Below, one piece after another: positions 33,758 to 41,228 of a stretch of 64,000 nt of DNA. The stretch spans positions 170,736 through 234,735 of the forward strand of contig NZ_AWGC01000001.1 in assembly GCF_000495835.1 (NCBI RefSeq). Direction: 5' to 3'. The position numbers and the translations under genes were made by a program. Below the pieces are notes generated by a model. That model saw only the letters and a program-made list of their open reading frames with translations. It did not search any database and was not told the DNA's origin. Source of the stretch: Asticcacaulis sp. AC402. Lineage in GTDB: Bacteria > Pseudomonadota > Alphaproteobacteria > Caulobacterales > Caulobacteraceae. Position 1 is the first letter of the stretch, and the number at the start of each line of letters is the position of its first letter.

Positions 33758-34342
33758 ATGAACGTGATGGCCGATCAAACCGATCATACCCTGCGCGCTG
33801 CCGCACCGGCGACCTCGCACCTCGAGGACGTCGAGAAGGTAGCGCGTGATTTGCGCAAGCTGCTCAACGGCTGCGAAGGCGCCCGCCTCAAGGCTGACGT
33901 CAAAGCGCAGATCGAAAACCTCAATGCCTGGACAGACGCATATCTCGACGGCCTCAATGCCGTTCAGAAGCTGACCCATACGGGTCTTGACACGCTTCAC
34001 GACGCGCAGAAGGAGCTGGCCCTAAGTCTGGAGGACTATCTCCGTCTGGAAGACGAAGGGGGCACTCCCGCAACGCGCGACCAGCAGCACCGCACAGACG
34101 AGGTGTCACGTGCCCTGCGCCGCATCACCATGTTGATACCGGCCTTTGACTCGACCTTTGCTGATACCAGCCTTGCTGAACCTGATCTTCCAGATCCTGG
34201 CGAGCCGACACCCGACCCGGTGCCGGATCCGGGCCAGCCCGAAGTGCCGTCAGACCCGCAAGAGCCGGAAACCTCTCCGGATCTGCAGCCCGACATTCCG
34301 CCCGTCACCCAACCTGAAGTGCGCCGGCCCGGCGCCGTCTGA
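33758..34342 (+). CDS. Hypothetical protein with proline-rich tail
   Basis: 194 residues, no recognised family. Residues 1-130 are helical and hydrophilic (LEDVEKVARDLRKLLNGCEG, DAQKELALSLEDYLRLEDEG). Residues ~135-190 are a low-complexity Pro/Asp/Glu tail with DP, EP and PDP repeats, probably an extended linker. No signal or membrane segment. Start ATG 33758 has AGGAAGC directly upstream. First of a group of small genes. Confidence 0.7.
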   Translation: MNVMADQTDHTLRAAAPATSHLEDVEKVARDLRKLLNGCEGARLKADVKAQIENLNAWTDAYLDGLNAVQKLTHTGLDTLHDAQKELALSLEDYLRLEDEGGTPATRDQQHRTDEVSRALRRITMLIPAFDSTFADTSLAEPDLPDPGEPTPDPVPDPGQPEVPSDPQEPETSPDLQPDIPPVTQPEVRRPGAV

Positions 34343-34360
34343 GGCAGCAAGGATCTCGCC

Positions 34361-34534
34361 ATGCATGTGCACATCGCCCCCTACCCCACCCGCCAGCAGC
34401 CGGCGCCGATTGGTCAGCCCAGCCTGGACGGTGAAATCTATGACGACGATCTTCCGCCGGAACTGTTCGACGAGGACGAAGACCGCGAAGATCTGGTGAC
34501 CTACATTCACATCGCTGAACATGTTGAGGACTGA
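34361..34534 (+). CDS. Small acidic protein, unknown function
   Basis: 57 residues, MHVHIAPYPTRQQPAPIGQP, then a strongly acidic middle DDDLPPELFDEDEDRED and an HIAEHVED end. Several His residues at both ends could bind metal, which is speculation. Start ATG 34361 with AAGGA upstream; it lies 18 nt after one gene and 8 nt before the next, so it looks like an operon member. Confidence 0.6.
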   Translation: MHVHIAPYPTRQQPAPIGQPSLDGEIYDDDLPPELFDEDEDREDLVTYIHIAEHVED

Positions 34535-34542
34535 ACCAAACC

Positions 34543-34845
34543 ATGACTACAAGGCGCAGTTTCGGACTTGGACATCTTCTGCTGGTCCTGGCAATCATCG
34601 CAGCGATAATCGCCGTCATCTGGTTCTACAACAAGAGTCATACCACGACCGTCGGTGACCATGTCGGTGAAGCGATAGACGCCGTGCCCACGGCGGCAAG
34701 CAAGGCCATCGAAGACGTCAGGGACAGCGACACCCTGTCCAGCGTCGGCGAGAACCTGGAAGAGGCTGGCGACGACGCGGCCAAGGGTCTGCAGAAGGCC
34801 GGCAAGTCGACGTCCAGCGCCATGTCGAAAGCTAAAGCGGAATGA
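34543..34845 (+). CDS. Small single-span membrane protein
   Basis: 100 residues with one N-terminal transmembrane helix (LGHLLLVLAIIAAIIAVIWF) and a soluble, helical Ala/Ser/Asp-rich remainder resembling LEA- or YtxH-like stress proteins. The final codons (AAA GCG GAA TGA) lie inside a CGCTCTAG element, so the present C-terminus (KAKAE) and stop codon come from the repeat. Confidence 0.65.
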   Translation: MTTRRSFGLGHLLLVLAIIAAIIAVIWFYNKSHTTTVGDHVGEAIDAVPTAASKAIEDVRDSDTLSSVGENLEEAGDDAAKGLQKAGKSTSSAMSKAKAE

Positions 34846-34950
34846 GTTTTGATGGAATCAAAACCCCGCTCTAAGTTTTGGTTTGTCGCGCAATTTAGCC
34901 GAAAACGGGAGCGCCCGTGCGGTGCAGCACACTTTATCGGATTGCGCTCC
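34834..34950 (+). mobile_element. CGCTCTAG element, copy overlapping a gene end
   Basis: Begins AAAGCGGAATGAG, has the inner TTTTGAT/ATCAAAA stem, CGCGCAATTTAGCCGAAAAC, then the distal CACTTTATCGG and ends ATTGCGCTCC. About 117 bp, clearly aligned with 28795-28916. It donates the stop codon of the preceding gene. Confidence 0.72.
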
Positions 34951-34988
34951 GGGGACGGCCAGGATTAACAGGAACGGAGACGACACCC

Positions 34989-35069
34989 ATGAAAGGCATT
35001 TTACTTTGGCTGGTGGGCGTGCCAATCCCTACCCTCATTCTGCTCTATCTTTTCGGCGTGATGAGATAG
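34989..35069 (+). CDS. 26-residue membrane peptide
   Basis: MKGILLWLVGVPIPTLILLY followed by LFGVMR: one transmembrane helix with a central PIP kink and a basic end. Start ATG 34989 is preceded by GGAACGGAG at good spacing. Similar tiny peptides recur unannotated in proteobacteria (from memory), so this is more than a chance frame. Function unknown. Confidence 0.6.
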   Translation: MKGILLWLVGVPIPTLILLYLFGVMR

Positions 35070-35192
35070 GCCTGTACCGGACCCCTTTTGGGCAGGGCGG
35101 TAATCCAGAAACAGGCGCAAGGCATGAGCCCTGCTCCCTGTTTTCTTTTTCGGTGCGGTAGCGTTGGCCGCACAATCGCGTTAGAAACCTTC

Positions 35193-35951
35193 ATGCCTGC
35201 CAACGAAATGTCCTCTCCGTCGCACGATGAAATCCGCGAGTACCTGCACCGACAGATGCTGTCGTCAGTGTCCCACGACCTCAAGACACCCCTGGCCACG
35301 ATTATCGGTTCGCTCGAGGTCATGACGCTTCTGGACGGCAAACTGTCAGAGGACAAGCGTAAGACCTTGGTCAGTTCCGCCCTTACGGAAGCCTTCCGGC
35401 TCGATTATTTCATCACCAACATCCTGGACATGGCCAAGTTCGAGGCAGACGCGGTGCGCCCGCGCTTCGAATCGGCTCATCTGGGTCAGATGATTCAGGA
35501 CTCTCTGTCGCGGTTGGGGCCGCTAAAAACGCGCGGCGAACTGGAGATCACGCCGGTCGGAACCCACGACGAGATCGTCACTGACCCGATGCTGGGCGCA
35601 CGGGCGATCGGCCTGGTTCTGCACAATGCCTTCAAGTTCGGCAGCCGCAAGGCACAGAAGTCGCGAGGAAAGGAACCGCCTCTGGTCGAGGTTGCCTATG
35701 GCATGAAGGACGGGTACGGCTTTGTCCGCATCCGCGACCATGGCGAGGGCATCCCCGACGACCAGCAGGTAGCCGTCTTCGACAAATACACCCGACTGCA
35801 GAAGTCCGATCAGCAGGCTGCCGGCACTGGACTGGGCCTGACCATATGTCAGCATATCATGCGGCTGCTCCATGGCCGGATCGAGCTGGCCAACCATTCC
35901 GAAGGCGGAGCCGTATTCACGCTGATCTACTCGGATAACCGCAAGCCGTAA
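35193..35951 (+). CDS. Soluble histidine kinase, KdpD C-terminal type
   Basis: 252 residues with only the kinase core: HisKA with H in LSSVSHDLKTPLATIIGSLE, near-identical in style to KdpD, and HATPase_c (LVLHNAFKFG, IRDHGEGIPDD, AAGTGLGLTICQHIM). KdpD sensor, Usp and membrane domains are absent. Start ATG 35193 (MPANEM). The KdpE-like regulator 0.6 kb downstream on the other strand is the obvious partner. Confidence 0.88.
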   Translation: MPANEMSSPSHDEIREYLHRQMLSSVSHDLKTPLATIIGSLEVMTLLDGKLSEDKRKTLVSSALTEAFRLDYFITNILDMAKFEADAVRPRFESAHLGQMIQDSLSRLGPLKTRGELEITPVGTHDEIVTDPMLGARAIGLVLHNAFKFGSRKAQKSRGKEPPLVEVAYGMKDGYGFVRIRDHGEGIPDDQQVAVFDKYTRLQKSDQQAAGTGLGLTICQHIMRLLHGRIELANHSEGGAVFTLIYSDNRKP

Positions 35952-36024
35952 TTCTGAACCTGCCACGCGGCGGCAAGGCTTGTCCGTTGGGACCACGACG
36001 CGTCGGGATCGGGTCCAGTTCGAC

Positions 36025-36055
36025 AAAAAGCCGGCCGCAAGGGCCGGCTTTTGTT
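36025..36055 (+). terminator. Intrinsic terminator after the KdpD-like kinase
   Basis: AAAAGCCGGCC, loop GCAA, GGGCCGGCTTTT, followed by GTTTG. A-rich left side and T-rich right side make it plausible in both directions, for the kinase (plus) and the DUF1328 gene (minus). Confidence 0.8.
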
Positions 36056-36074
36056 TGTCAGATGCGCGCTGCCG

Positions 36075-36257
36075 TCATAACGGTGGATTGGCGCTACGAC
36101 CGGTGATCATGCGGTAGACCAGGCTGGCGATAAACAGCACAACAAAGATAACGGCAATGAACTTGGCGATTTCGGCGAATGTCCCGGCCAGGCCGGTAAA
36201 GCCGAAAAAGGCGGCAAGGACCGCCAAGATAAAGAAGGTTACAATCCAGTTCAGCAT
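36075..36257 (-). CDS. DUF1328 (UPF0391) small membrane protein
   Basis: 60 residues with two transmembrane helices: WIVTFFILAVLAAFFGFTG, then FIAVIFVVLFIASLVYRM. The LAAFFGFTGLAG segment is the family hallmark. Such proteins are common in alphaproteobacteria, sometimes stress-induced, and of unknown function. Start preceded by AGGAGAACACC. Confidence 0.88.
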   Translation of the reverse strand: MLNWIVTFFILAVLAAFFGFTGLAGTFAEIAKFIAVIFVVLFIASLVYRMITGRSANPPL

Positions 36258-36393
36258 GGTGTTCTCCTGTCAGGCCACCGGCCTGGAGCCGGGGTCGAGG
36301 ATAGGATAGGCTCGCTCCGATAAATATACAAAGGCGAGCATCGGTTGCAAAATAAGGAAAACATCAAACCGTTCAAGTGAAATACCGCACATT

Positions 36394-36509
36394 GGAGCGC
36401 GATCCGATAAAGTGGACGCCACCGCACGGGCGCTCCCGTTTTCGAAGAAATTGCGCGGCGAAACAAAGGCTTGGAGCTGGGCTTTGATTCCTTCAAAACC
36501 CCGCTCTAA
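36394..36509 (-). mobile_element. CGCTCTAG element, inverted copy
   Basis: Reverse orientation: GGAGCGCGATCCGATAAAGT at the left, GCACGGGCGCTCCCGTTTTC in the middle, and TTTTGA/TCAAAA with CCGCTCTAAA at the right. About 116 bp. It lies between the DUF1328 promoter and the terminator of the KdpE-like gene. Confidence 0.7.
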
Positions 36510-36541
36510 AAAACCAGGGCCGGCGTTCTGCCGGGCCTGGT
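36508..36541 (-). terminator. Intrinsic terminator of the KdpE-like gene
   Basis: On the minus strand: CCAGGCCCGGC, AGAAC loop, GCCGGCCCTGG, then TTTTTT. Located 29 nt after the stop of the response regulator. Confidence 0.8.
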
Positions 36542-36569
36542 CTCCACTACCAACAGACAGACTTGGTGC

Positions 36570-37292
36570 TTAAGCTCCGCTGACCTTTGCCGGCTCCTGT
36601 GTGATCAGGTCCATGCGGTAGCCGATACCGGATTCCGATACGATCGACTTGCCCAGCCCCGGTCGGGTCTCCAACTTGTCGCGGACCTGGCCGATATAGA
36701 CGCGCAAATACTGCGTATCCTCGAGGTGCGCAGGTCCCCAGACCTCTTTTAGTATCTGCTTGTGCGTCAGCATACGGCCGCGATTGACCAGGAAAAAGCG
36801 CAGCAGGTCGTATTCCTTGGGCGTGAAGCCGATACGCTCGCCGTCAATAAAGACTTCGTGGCGGACCAGATCCATGCGGATCGGGCCATGAACGATTTCT
36901 GGTTCCCCGACTTCCTTCACCGCCGACTTGCGCAGGTTGGCATTAATGCGGGCCAGCAGCACTTCTGCGGAAAATGGCTTGGTGACATAGTCGTCGGCAC
37001 CAACGTTCAACGCCGGCGCGGCATCGGCATCTTCCGAACGCGCGGTCAGCACGACGATCGGCACATTCGACCATTCGCGGATCTTGGCGATGACTTCCTT
37101 GCCATCGATATCCGGCAGGCCGAGGTCGAGCAGGATAAGGTCGGGGCGGACTGAGGCGGACAGGCGCAGGGCCTGTTTACCACTGTCGCACTCGCATACC
37201 TTGAAATCTGCGGCTTCGAGAAAAATGCTCAGCATCTTGCGGATTTCGTCTTCATCATCCACAATCAGAACTGTGTTTTTCTTTTCCAGCAT
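36570..37292 (-). CDS. OmpR/KdpE-family response regulator
   Basis: 240 residues. Receiver: VLIVDDEDEIRKML, Asp in LILLDLGLPDIDG, Thr in VVLTARSED, Lys in YVTKPFS. Winged-helix output: FTPKEYDLLRFFLVNRGRML, HLEDTQYLRVYIGQVRDKLE and a closing ESGIGYRMDL, most like KdpE. Start ATG 37292 (MLEKKN) with GGGA upstream; a TTG 12 nt earlier is possible. Probably acts with the soluble KdpD-like kinase. No kdpFABC genes are in the window, so targets are unknown. Confidence 0.92.
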   Translation of the reverse strand: MLEKKNTVLIVDDEDEIRKMLSIFLEAADFKVCECDSGKQALRLSASVRPDLILLDLGLPDIDGKEVIAKIREWSNVPIVVLTARSEDADAAPALNVGADDYVTKPFSAEVLLARINANLRKSAVKEVGEPEIVHGPIRMDLVRHEVFIDGERIGFTPKEYDLLRFFLVNRGRMLTHKQILKEVWGPAHLEDTQYLRVYIGQVRDKLETRPGLGKSIVSESGIGYRMDLITQEPAKVSGA

Positions 37293-37428
37293 GTGACGTC
37301 CCAAATGGTAAAATAAGCACGTCCCCGGATAACGGAAAATGGATAGAGCCGCCCCGAAGAATGTATAACATGTAGGAGGTCAAATATAAAAAATAAATGC
37401 GAGTTGCCTGGGGAGGGTCCGGGCTGTT

Positions 37429-37749
37429 TCATGCCGGCGAGGTCGCCGGACTGACCCCGCTGGACAAGGCCGCCTGTTCGATGAAACGTGCCAGGGCCTG
37501 GTCGCGGTCAGTGACCGCATCGGCATCATGCGTGGTTAGGCGAATCTGCACCCGGTTATAGACATTGAACCATTCGGGATGGTGGTCGAGACGGTCAGCT
37601 TCGGCAGCGACCGCTACCATGAAGGCAAAGGCCGCCTTGAAGTCGGCAAAGCTAAGGTCAGCGCGGATGGACTTGCCGTCCGGATCGATCTTCCAACGCG
37701 GGCAGTCCTGGGTCAGGGCCAGCAATTCGTTTTCCTTGAGCTTGTGCAC
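37429..37749 (-). CDS. phhB: Pterin-4a-carbinolamine dehydratase
   Basis: 106 residues, normal length. Active-site block [20 protein letters not shown] is intact. It recycles the tetrahydropterin cofactor of aromatic amino acid hydroxylases and fits the phenylalanine hydroxylase gene 3.5 kb away, from which it is separated by a GH2 gene and a repeat cassette. Cytoplasmic. Confidence 0.93.
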   Translation of the reverse strand: MHKLKENELLALTQDCPRWKIDPDGKSIRADLSFADFKAAFAFMVAVAAEADRLDHHPEWFNVYNRVQIRLTTHDADAVTDRDQALARFIEQAALSSGVSPATSPA

Positions 37750-37890
37750 GGCGGTCGCCTCCAGTTTTGCCGCATCATGAACCCAAAACCATCAAACGCC
37801 AATGGCCTTGGAACCCTCAGACGGTAAAGCCGTTGTCAGGCGTCGAACGGCGGGTTAAGTCCATTGAAAACAAATATACGGGAGGTCGTC

Positions 37891-39795
37891 TTGAAGGTAC
37901 TGAAACACTGGGTTCTGGCTTTTGTGATGGCGACGGCGCCGCTAGGCGCACCCATGGCCGTCCTGGCCAACCCGGCGGCCCCCGCGGATAACGCTACCTA
38001 CGCCGATGTCACGCCGCAATATATCCTGGTCAATGGCGATCTGCGCACAGGTGTCAGCCTGTCCGGACCGTGGCACTGGTCGCTCGACCCCTACCGTGAT
38101 GGCCTCTACGACTTTCACGGCAAGCCCCACGACCCGACCAAGGGCCGCGCCATGGACATCAGCGTCGCCGACGCCATGGCGAAAAACCCCAACGCCCTGT
38201 TCGAACACGACATCCACCGCGCGCCGGTGACCCAGGTGCCGGGCTCGTGGATCGGTTACGACCCGGAGACGCGCCACTACGACGGGCTGATGTGGTATCT
38301 GAAGACCTTCGACGCGCCCGCGCGTTCGGGCAAGCGGGTGTTTCTGCGCTTTGGCGCCGCCGATTACCGCGCCGATGTCTACCTCAATGGCCGCAAGGTC
38401 GGCAGCCACGAAGGCGGCTTCACCCCCTTCAGCTTCGAGGTCACGGATATCCTGCGCGACAAAGACAACAACCTGATCGTCGCCGTCGATTCCAAGCGCT
38501 CCGCCGACACAGTGCCACCGACCATCACCGACTGGGAAACCTATGGCGGCATCACCCGCGATGTCCGTCTGGTTATCACGCCGCAGACCTTTGTCGATGA
38601 CGACTTTATCCGCCTCACGAAGGACGGCCGCTTCGCCGTCGATGTCGCCCTGGAAGGCGCCGGCAAGGCTGGAACCGCGGTCGAGGTGGCCATTCCGGCT
38701 TTGAAACTGACCTTGAAGGGCACGACCGACGCCCATGGCCGCGTATCGCTGAGCGCCGCCGCGCCGAAAAGCCTGAAGCGCTGGTCGCCGGACACGCCGG
38801 TGTTGTACGATGTCACCGTCAAGGCCGGCGACGATACCGTCAGCGACCGCATCGGCTTTCGCACCATCGAGGTCCGCGGCGCCGATATCCTGCTGAATGG
38901 CGAACCCATCTATCTGCGCGGCATCTCGCTGCACGAGGAAGAGTTCGGCACCTCGCCCCAGCGCATCATTACGCAATCGGCGGCGCGCGCTTTGCTGGGC
39001 GAGATCAAGTACGGGCTGAACGGCAACTATGTCCGGCTATCGCACTATCCCCATTCGGAGGTGATGACGCGCATGGCCGATGAAATGGGCCTGTTGGTGT
39101 GGTCCGAGGTTCCCGTCTACTGGACGGTGAAGTTCGACAGCCCAACCGTGCTGAAAGCCGCCCAGCGCATGCAAGCCGAGAACATCCTGCGTGACCGCAA
39201 CCGCGCCTCGATCATCATCTGGAGCATCGGCAACGAGACTCCGATCAGCGACGCCCGCAACAGCTTCTACACCGCCATGGCGCAGCACGCCCGCGCCATC
39301 GACGGCACCCGGCTGGTCTCGGCGGCATTGCTGAGCCACCGCCAGATCGTCGACGGTCGTATCGACATCACCATCGACGACCCGATCGTCTCGGAACTGG
39401 ATGTGCTGGCGGTCAACACCTATAACGGCTGGTACGGCAACGATAAAATCGAGGACGTGCCCAACACGGTGTGGCACAGCGCCTCGGGCAAACCCTTGTT
39501 GCTGTCGGAGTTCGGCGCCGATGCGCAATACGGCCATTTCGATGCTGACCATCACAGCCGCTTCAGCGAGGACTATCAGGTCGATTTCTACAACGGCACC
39601 CTGGCCATGGCGGACAAGATTCCGTTCCTGCGCGGCATGTCGCCGTGGATTTTGAAGGATTTCCGTTCACCGCGCCGCCAGACCACCTGGCAGGAGGGCT
39701 GGAATCGCAAGGGCTTGGTTTCGGAAACCGGCCAACGGAAAAGGGCGTTTTTCGTGCTGAGTGAGTATTACCGGAAAAAAGCGGCGGAGCACTGA
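37891..39795 (+). CDS. GH2 glycosidase (beta-glucuronidase/beta-galactosidase type), exported
   Basis: 634 residues. Signal peptide: KHWVLAFVMATAPLGAPMAV, cleavage near LANPA. Jelly-roll sugar-binding domain with YLNGRKVGSHEGGFTPFSFE, immunoglobulin-like domain, then the TIM barrel with acid/base Glu in IWSIGNETP and nucleophile Glu in LLLSEFGAD. Start TTG 37891 is chosen because GGGAGG lies 6 nt upstream; an earlier TTG at 37864 lacks one. With GH67 and GntR elsewhere it suggests hemicellulose or glucuronide breakdown; exact specificity is open. Its stop is 2 nt from a DUF559 cassette. Confidence 0.9.
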   Translation: MKVLKHWVLAFVMATAPLGAPMAVLANPAAPADNATYADVTPQYILVNGDLRTGVSLSGPWHWSLDPYRDGLYDFHGKPHDPTKGRAMDISVADAMAKNPNALFEHDIHRAPVTQVPGSWIGYDPETRHYDGLMWYLKTFDAPARSGKRVFLRFGAADYRADVYLNGRKVGSHEGGFTPFSFEVTDILRDKDNNLIVAVDSKRSADTVPPTITDWETYGGITRDVRLVITPQTFVDDDFIRLTKDGRFAVDVALEGAGKAGTAVEVAIPALKLTLKGTTDAHGRVSLSAAAPKSLKRWSPDTPVLYDVTVKAGDDTVSDRIGFRTIEVRGADILLNGEPIYLRGISLHEEEFGTSPQRIITQSAARALLGEIKYGLNGNYVRLSHYPHSEVMTRMADEMGLLVWSEVPVYWTVKFDSPTVLKAAQRMQAENILRDRNRASIIIWSIGNETPISDARNSFYTAMAQHARAIDGTRLVSAALLSHRQIVDGRIDITIDDPIVSELDVLAVNTYNGWYGNDKIEDVPNTVWHSASGKPLLLSEFGADAQYGHFDADHHSRFSEDYQVDFYNGTLAMADKIPFLRGMSPWILKDFRSPRRQTTWQEGWNRKGLVSETGQRKRAFFVLSEYYRKKAAEH

Positions 39796-39797
39796 GG

Positions 39798-39898
39798 TTT
39801 TTTATACCTCCCCGCGCCTCTTCGCGTGGGGAGGGGGACCGCACGAGCGAGCCAGGCCGCAGGCCGCCAGCGAGTGAGATGTGGTGGTGGGGCGACTT
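39798..39898 (+). repeat. Left inverted repeat of the DUF559 cassette
   Basis: Reads TTTTTTATACCTCCCCGCGC, a hairpin closing with GTGGGGAGG, then GGGACCGCACGAGCGAGCCA and GTGAGATGTGGTGGTGGGGC before GACTT. Its ACGAGCGAGCCAGGCCGCAGG block also appears in the truncated copy at the right edge of the window. Confidence 0.8.
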
Positions 39899-39931
39899 TA
39901 CGAAAACGCCGTAGATTGATAGTTTGAGACC

Positions 39932-40285
39932 ATGAAAAGGGACATCCGCAAATTGGCCCTCGCCAAGGAAATGCGGCGCGAGCTAACGACGCCGGAATTC
40001 CTTTTGTGGGATAGACTGAAACACAGGGATGGCGATGGAATCGCTTTTCGCCGCCAGCATCCCAAAGGGCCTTATATTCTCGACTTCTATTGCCACAAGG
40101 TCAAACTATGCGTCGAAGTCGACGGAGCCCTTCACGATCCTGACCGCGACGAACGCCGAGACCGCTGGCTGAACGAGCAGGGTATCGAAGTTTATCGCAT
40201 TCCTGCAGGAGAGATTTTTCGTGATCCGGACGGGGCAGCTGACGGTGTTTGGCTGACCGTCGTAGCACGGCTGAGCCAAAAGTAA
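39932..40285 (+). CDS. DUF559 (Vsr-like fold) endonuclease-domain protein
   Basis: 117 residues, the usual size of stand-alone DUF559 proteins, whose fold is related to very-short-patch-repair and PD-(D/E)xK nucleases. Visible core: E22 in TTPEFLLWDRL, FRRQHPKGPYILDFYC with D51, then CVEVDGALHD with E62, D64 and H68, and WLNEQGIEVYRIP. The residue set expected for metal binding is complete, so the protein is probably active. Substrate and role of the family are not established. The stop codon overlaps the right inverted repeat by 2 nt. No methylase or other restriction gene adjoins it. Confidence 0.85.
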   Translation: MKRDIRKLALAKEMRRELTTPEFLLWDRLKHRDGDGIAFRRQHPKGPYILDFYCHKVKLCVEVDGALHDPDRDERRDRWLNEQGIEVYRIPAGEIFRDPDGAADGVWLTVVARLSQK

Positions 40286-40383
40286 GTCGCCCCGCCACCG
40301 CACCTCACTCACTCCGCCTTCGGCTACGTTTCGTTCGAGCGGTCCCCCTCCCCACGCAAAGAGGCGTGGGGAGGTATAAAAAA
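40284..40383 (-). repeat. Right inverted repeat of the DUF559 cassette
   Basis: Reverse complement of the left repeat with changes. It carries a perfect 11-bp hairpin CCTCCCCACGC/GCGTGGGGAGG and ends in TATAAAAAA next to the stop codon of the isomerase-like gene. Confidence 0.8.
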
Positions 40384-41178
40384 TTACCCCTTCAGATACC
40401 TATAGCTGCTGGCCAGACTGGCAAACCCATCAGCCGGATTGTCGTGCTCGACATAGACCTGTTCGACGCCCTTGGCCTTGGCGACGGTGAGCACCTTGTC
40501 CCACGGGATGATACCTTCGCCGACCGGAGCCATGTCACCTGATGGCGTCTTGTCCTTCAGGTGCAAAGTCTTGATGCGGTCGCCGTGTTCTTCCAGCACA
40601 TGGACCGGATCGTGGCCGGCCAGGCTGCACCAGTAGCAATCGAGCTCGATGATCACCAGGTCGGGATCGGTCTTCTCCAGCAGGATATGGAACGGCATCT
40701 CCGGTCCCTTGCCGGCAAACTCGAAATCGTGGTTGTGATAGCCAAAGACGATCCCGCGTTCCTTGGCCAGTTCGCCCCAGCGATTCATCCGATCGGCCCA
40801 CATCGCCCAGTCGCCGCGCTGATCCTGCGGGATCCAGGCCAGAACCGCATATTTGGCACCCAGTACCAGATTGTCGTCCAGGGTGGCTTCCGGTTTGGAC
40901 ATCAGATCGGACAGGCCGACATGGGTTGCAGTCGCCTTCATATCGGCTTCGTCCAGCGCCGCCTTGAACTGTAACGCCGTCATCCCGGCCAGGTTGGACG
41001 TCTCGATATGGCGATAACCGATGGCGTGGAGCTTCTTGAAGGTCCCGACGGGATCGGCCTTCAGCGCATCGCGCACGGTGTAGAGCTCGACACCCGGGTC
41101 ATACAGGGTTTGGGCGGCGCGGGCGGTCCCGGCAATAGCCAGACCTGACAGGCCCAGCAGCAGATGACGGCGATTCAT
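40384..41178 (-). CDS. Tat-exported sugar phosphate isomerase/epimerase-like TIM barrel (paralogue)
   Basis: 264 residues; twin-Arg signal NRRHLLLGLSGLAIAGTARA. Same family blocks as 26955-27770: FGYHNHDFEF, VIIELDCYWCSLAGHDP, HVLEEHGDRIKTLHLKDK and VYVEHDNPADGFASL, so the two are clear paralogues. Start ATG 41178 follows AAGGAGACG. No GMC dehydrogenase adjoins this copy. It may act on a keto-sugar made in the periplasm by the other operon. Confidence 0.85.
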   Translation of the reverse strand: MNRRHLLLGLSGLAIAGTARAAQTLYDPGVELYTVRDALKADPVGTFKKLHAIGYRHIETSNLAGMTALQFKAALDEADMKATATHVGLSDLMSKPEATLDDNLVLGAKYAVLAWIPQDQRGDWAMWADRMNRWGELAKERGIVFGYHNHDFEFAGKGPEMPFHILLEKTDPDLVIIELDCYWCSLAGHDPVHVLEEHGDRIKTLHLKDKTPSGDMAPVGEGIIPWDKVLTVAKAKGVEQVYVEHDNPADGFASLASSYRYLKG

Positions 41179-41228
41179 GAGGCGTCTCCTTAGGGTTTTC
41201 GCCATAGGAGCACCCGAACGGCCGGCTG

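Larger units (their letters stand above)
39798..40383. mobile_element. DUF559 nuclease cassette bounded by ~100-bp inverted repeats
   Basis: A 586-bp unit: left repeat 39798-39898, DUF559 gene 39932-40285, right repeat 40284-40383. The right repeat, reversed, aligns with the left across its whole length (both begin TTTTTTATACCTCCCC and end GGGGCGACTT; roughly 80% identical by eye). The unit occupies the entire space between the GH2 stop (39795) and the isomerase stop (40384). Solo relatives of the repeat lie at 42183-42268 and 63920-64000. Confidence 0.7.

Noticed and set aside
37891..39795. GH2 and DUF559 cassette as a single horizontally acquired block.
   Set aside because: The cassette begins after the GH2 stop and ends at the next gene's stop; the GH2 gene itself looks like its neighbours in codon style.
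39932..40285. DUF559 gene as part of a restriction-modification or defence island.
   Set aside because: No methylase, helicase or other defence gene adjoins it; neighbours are metabolic genes.
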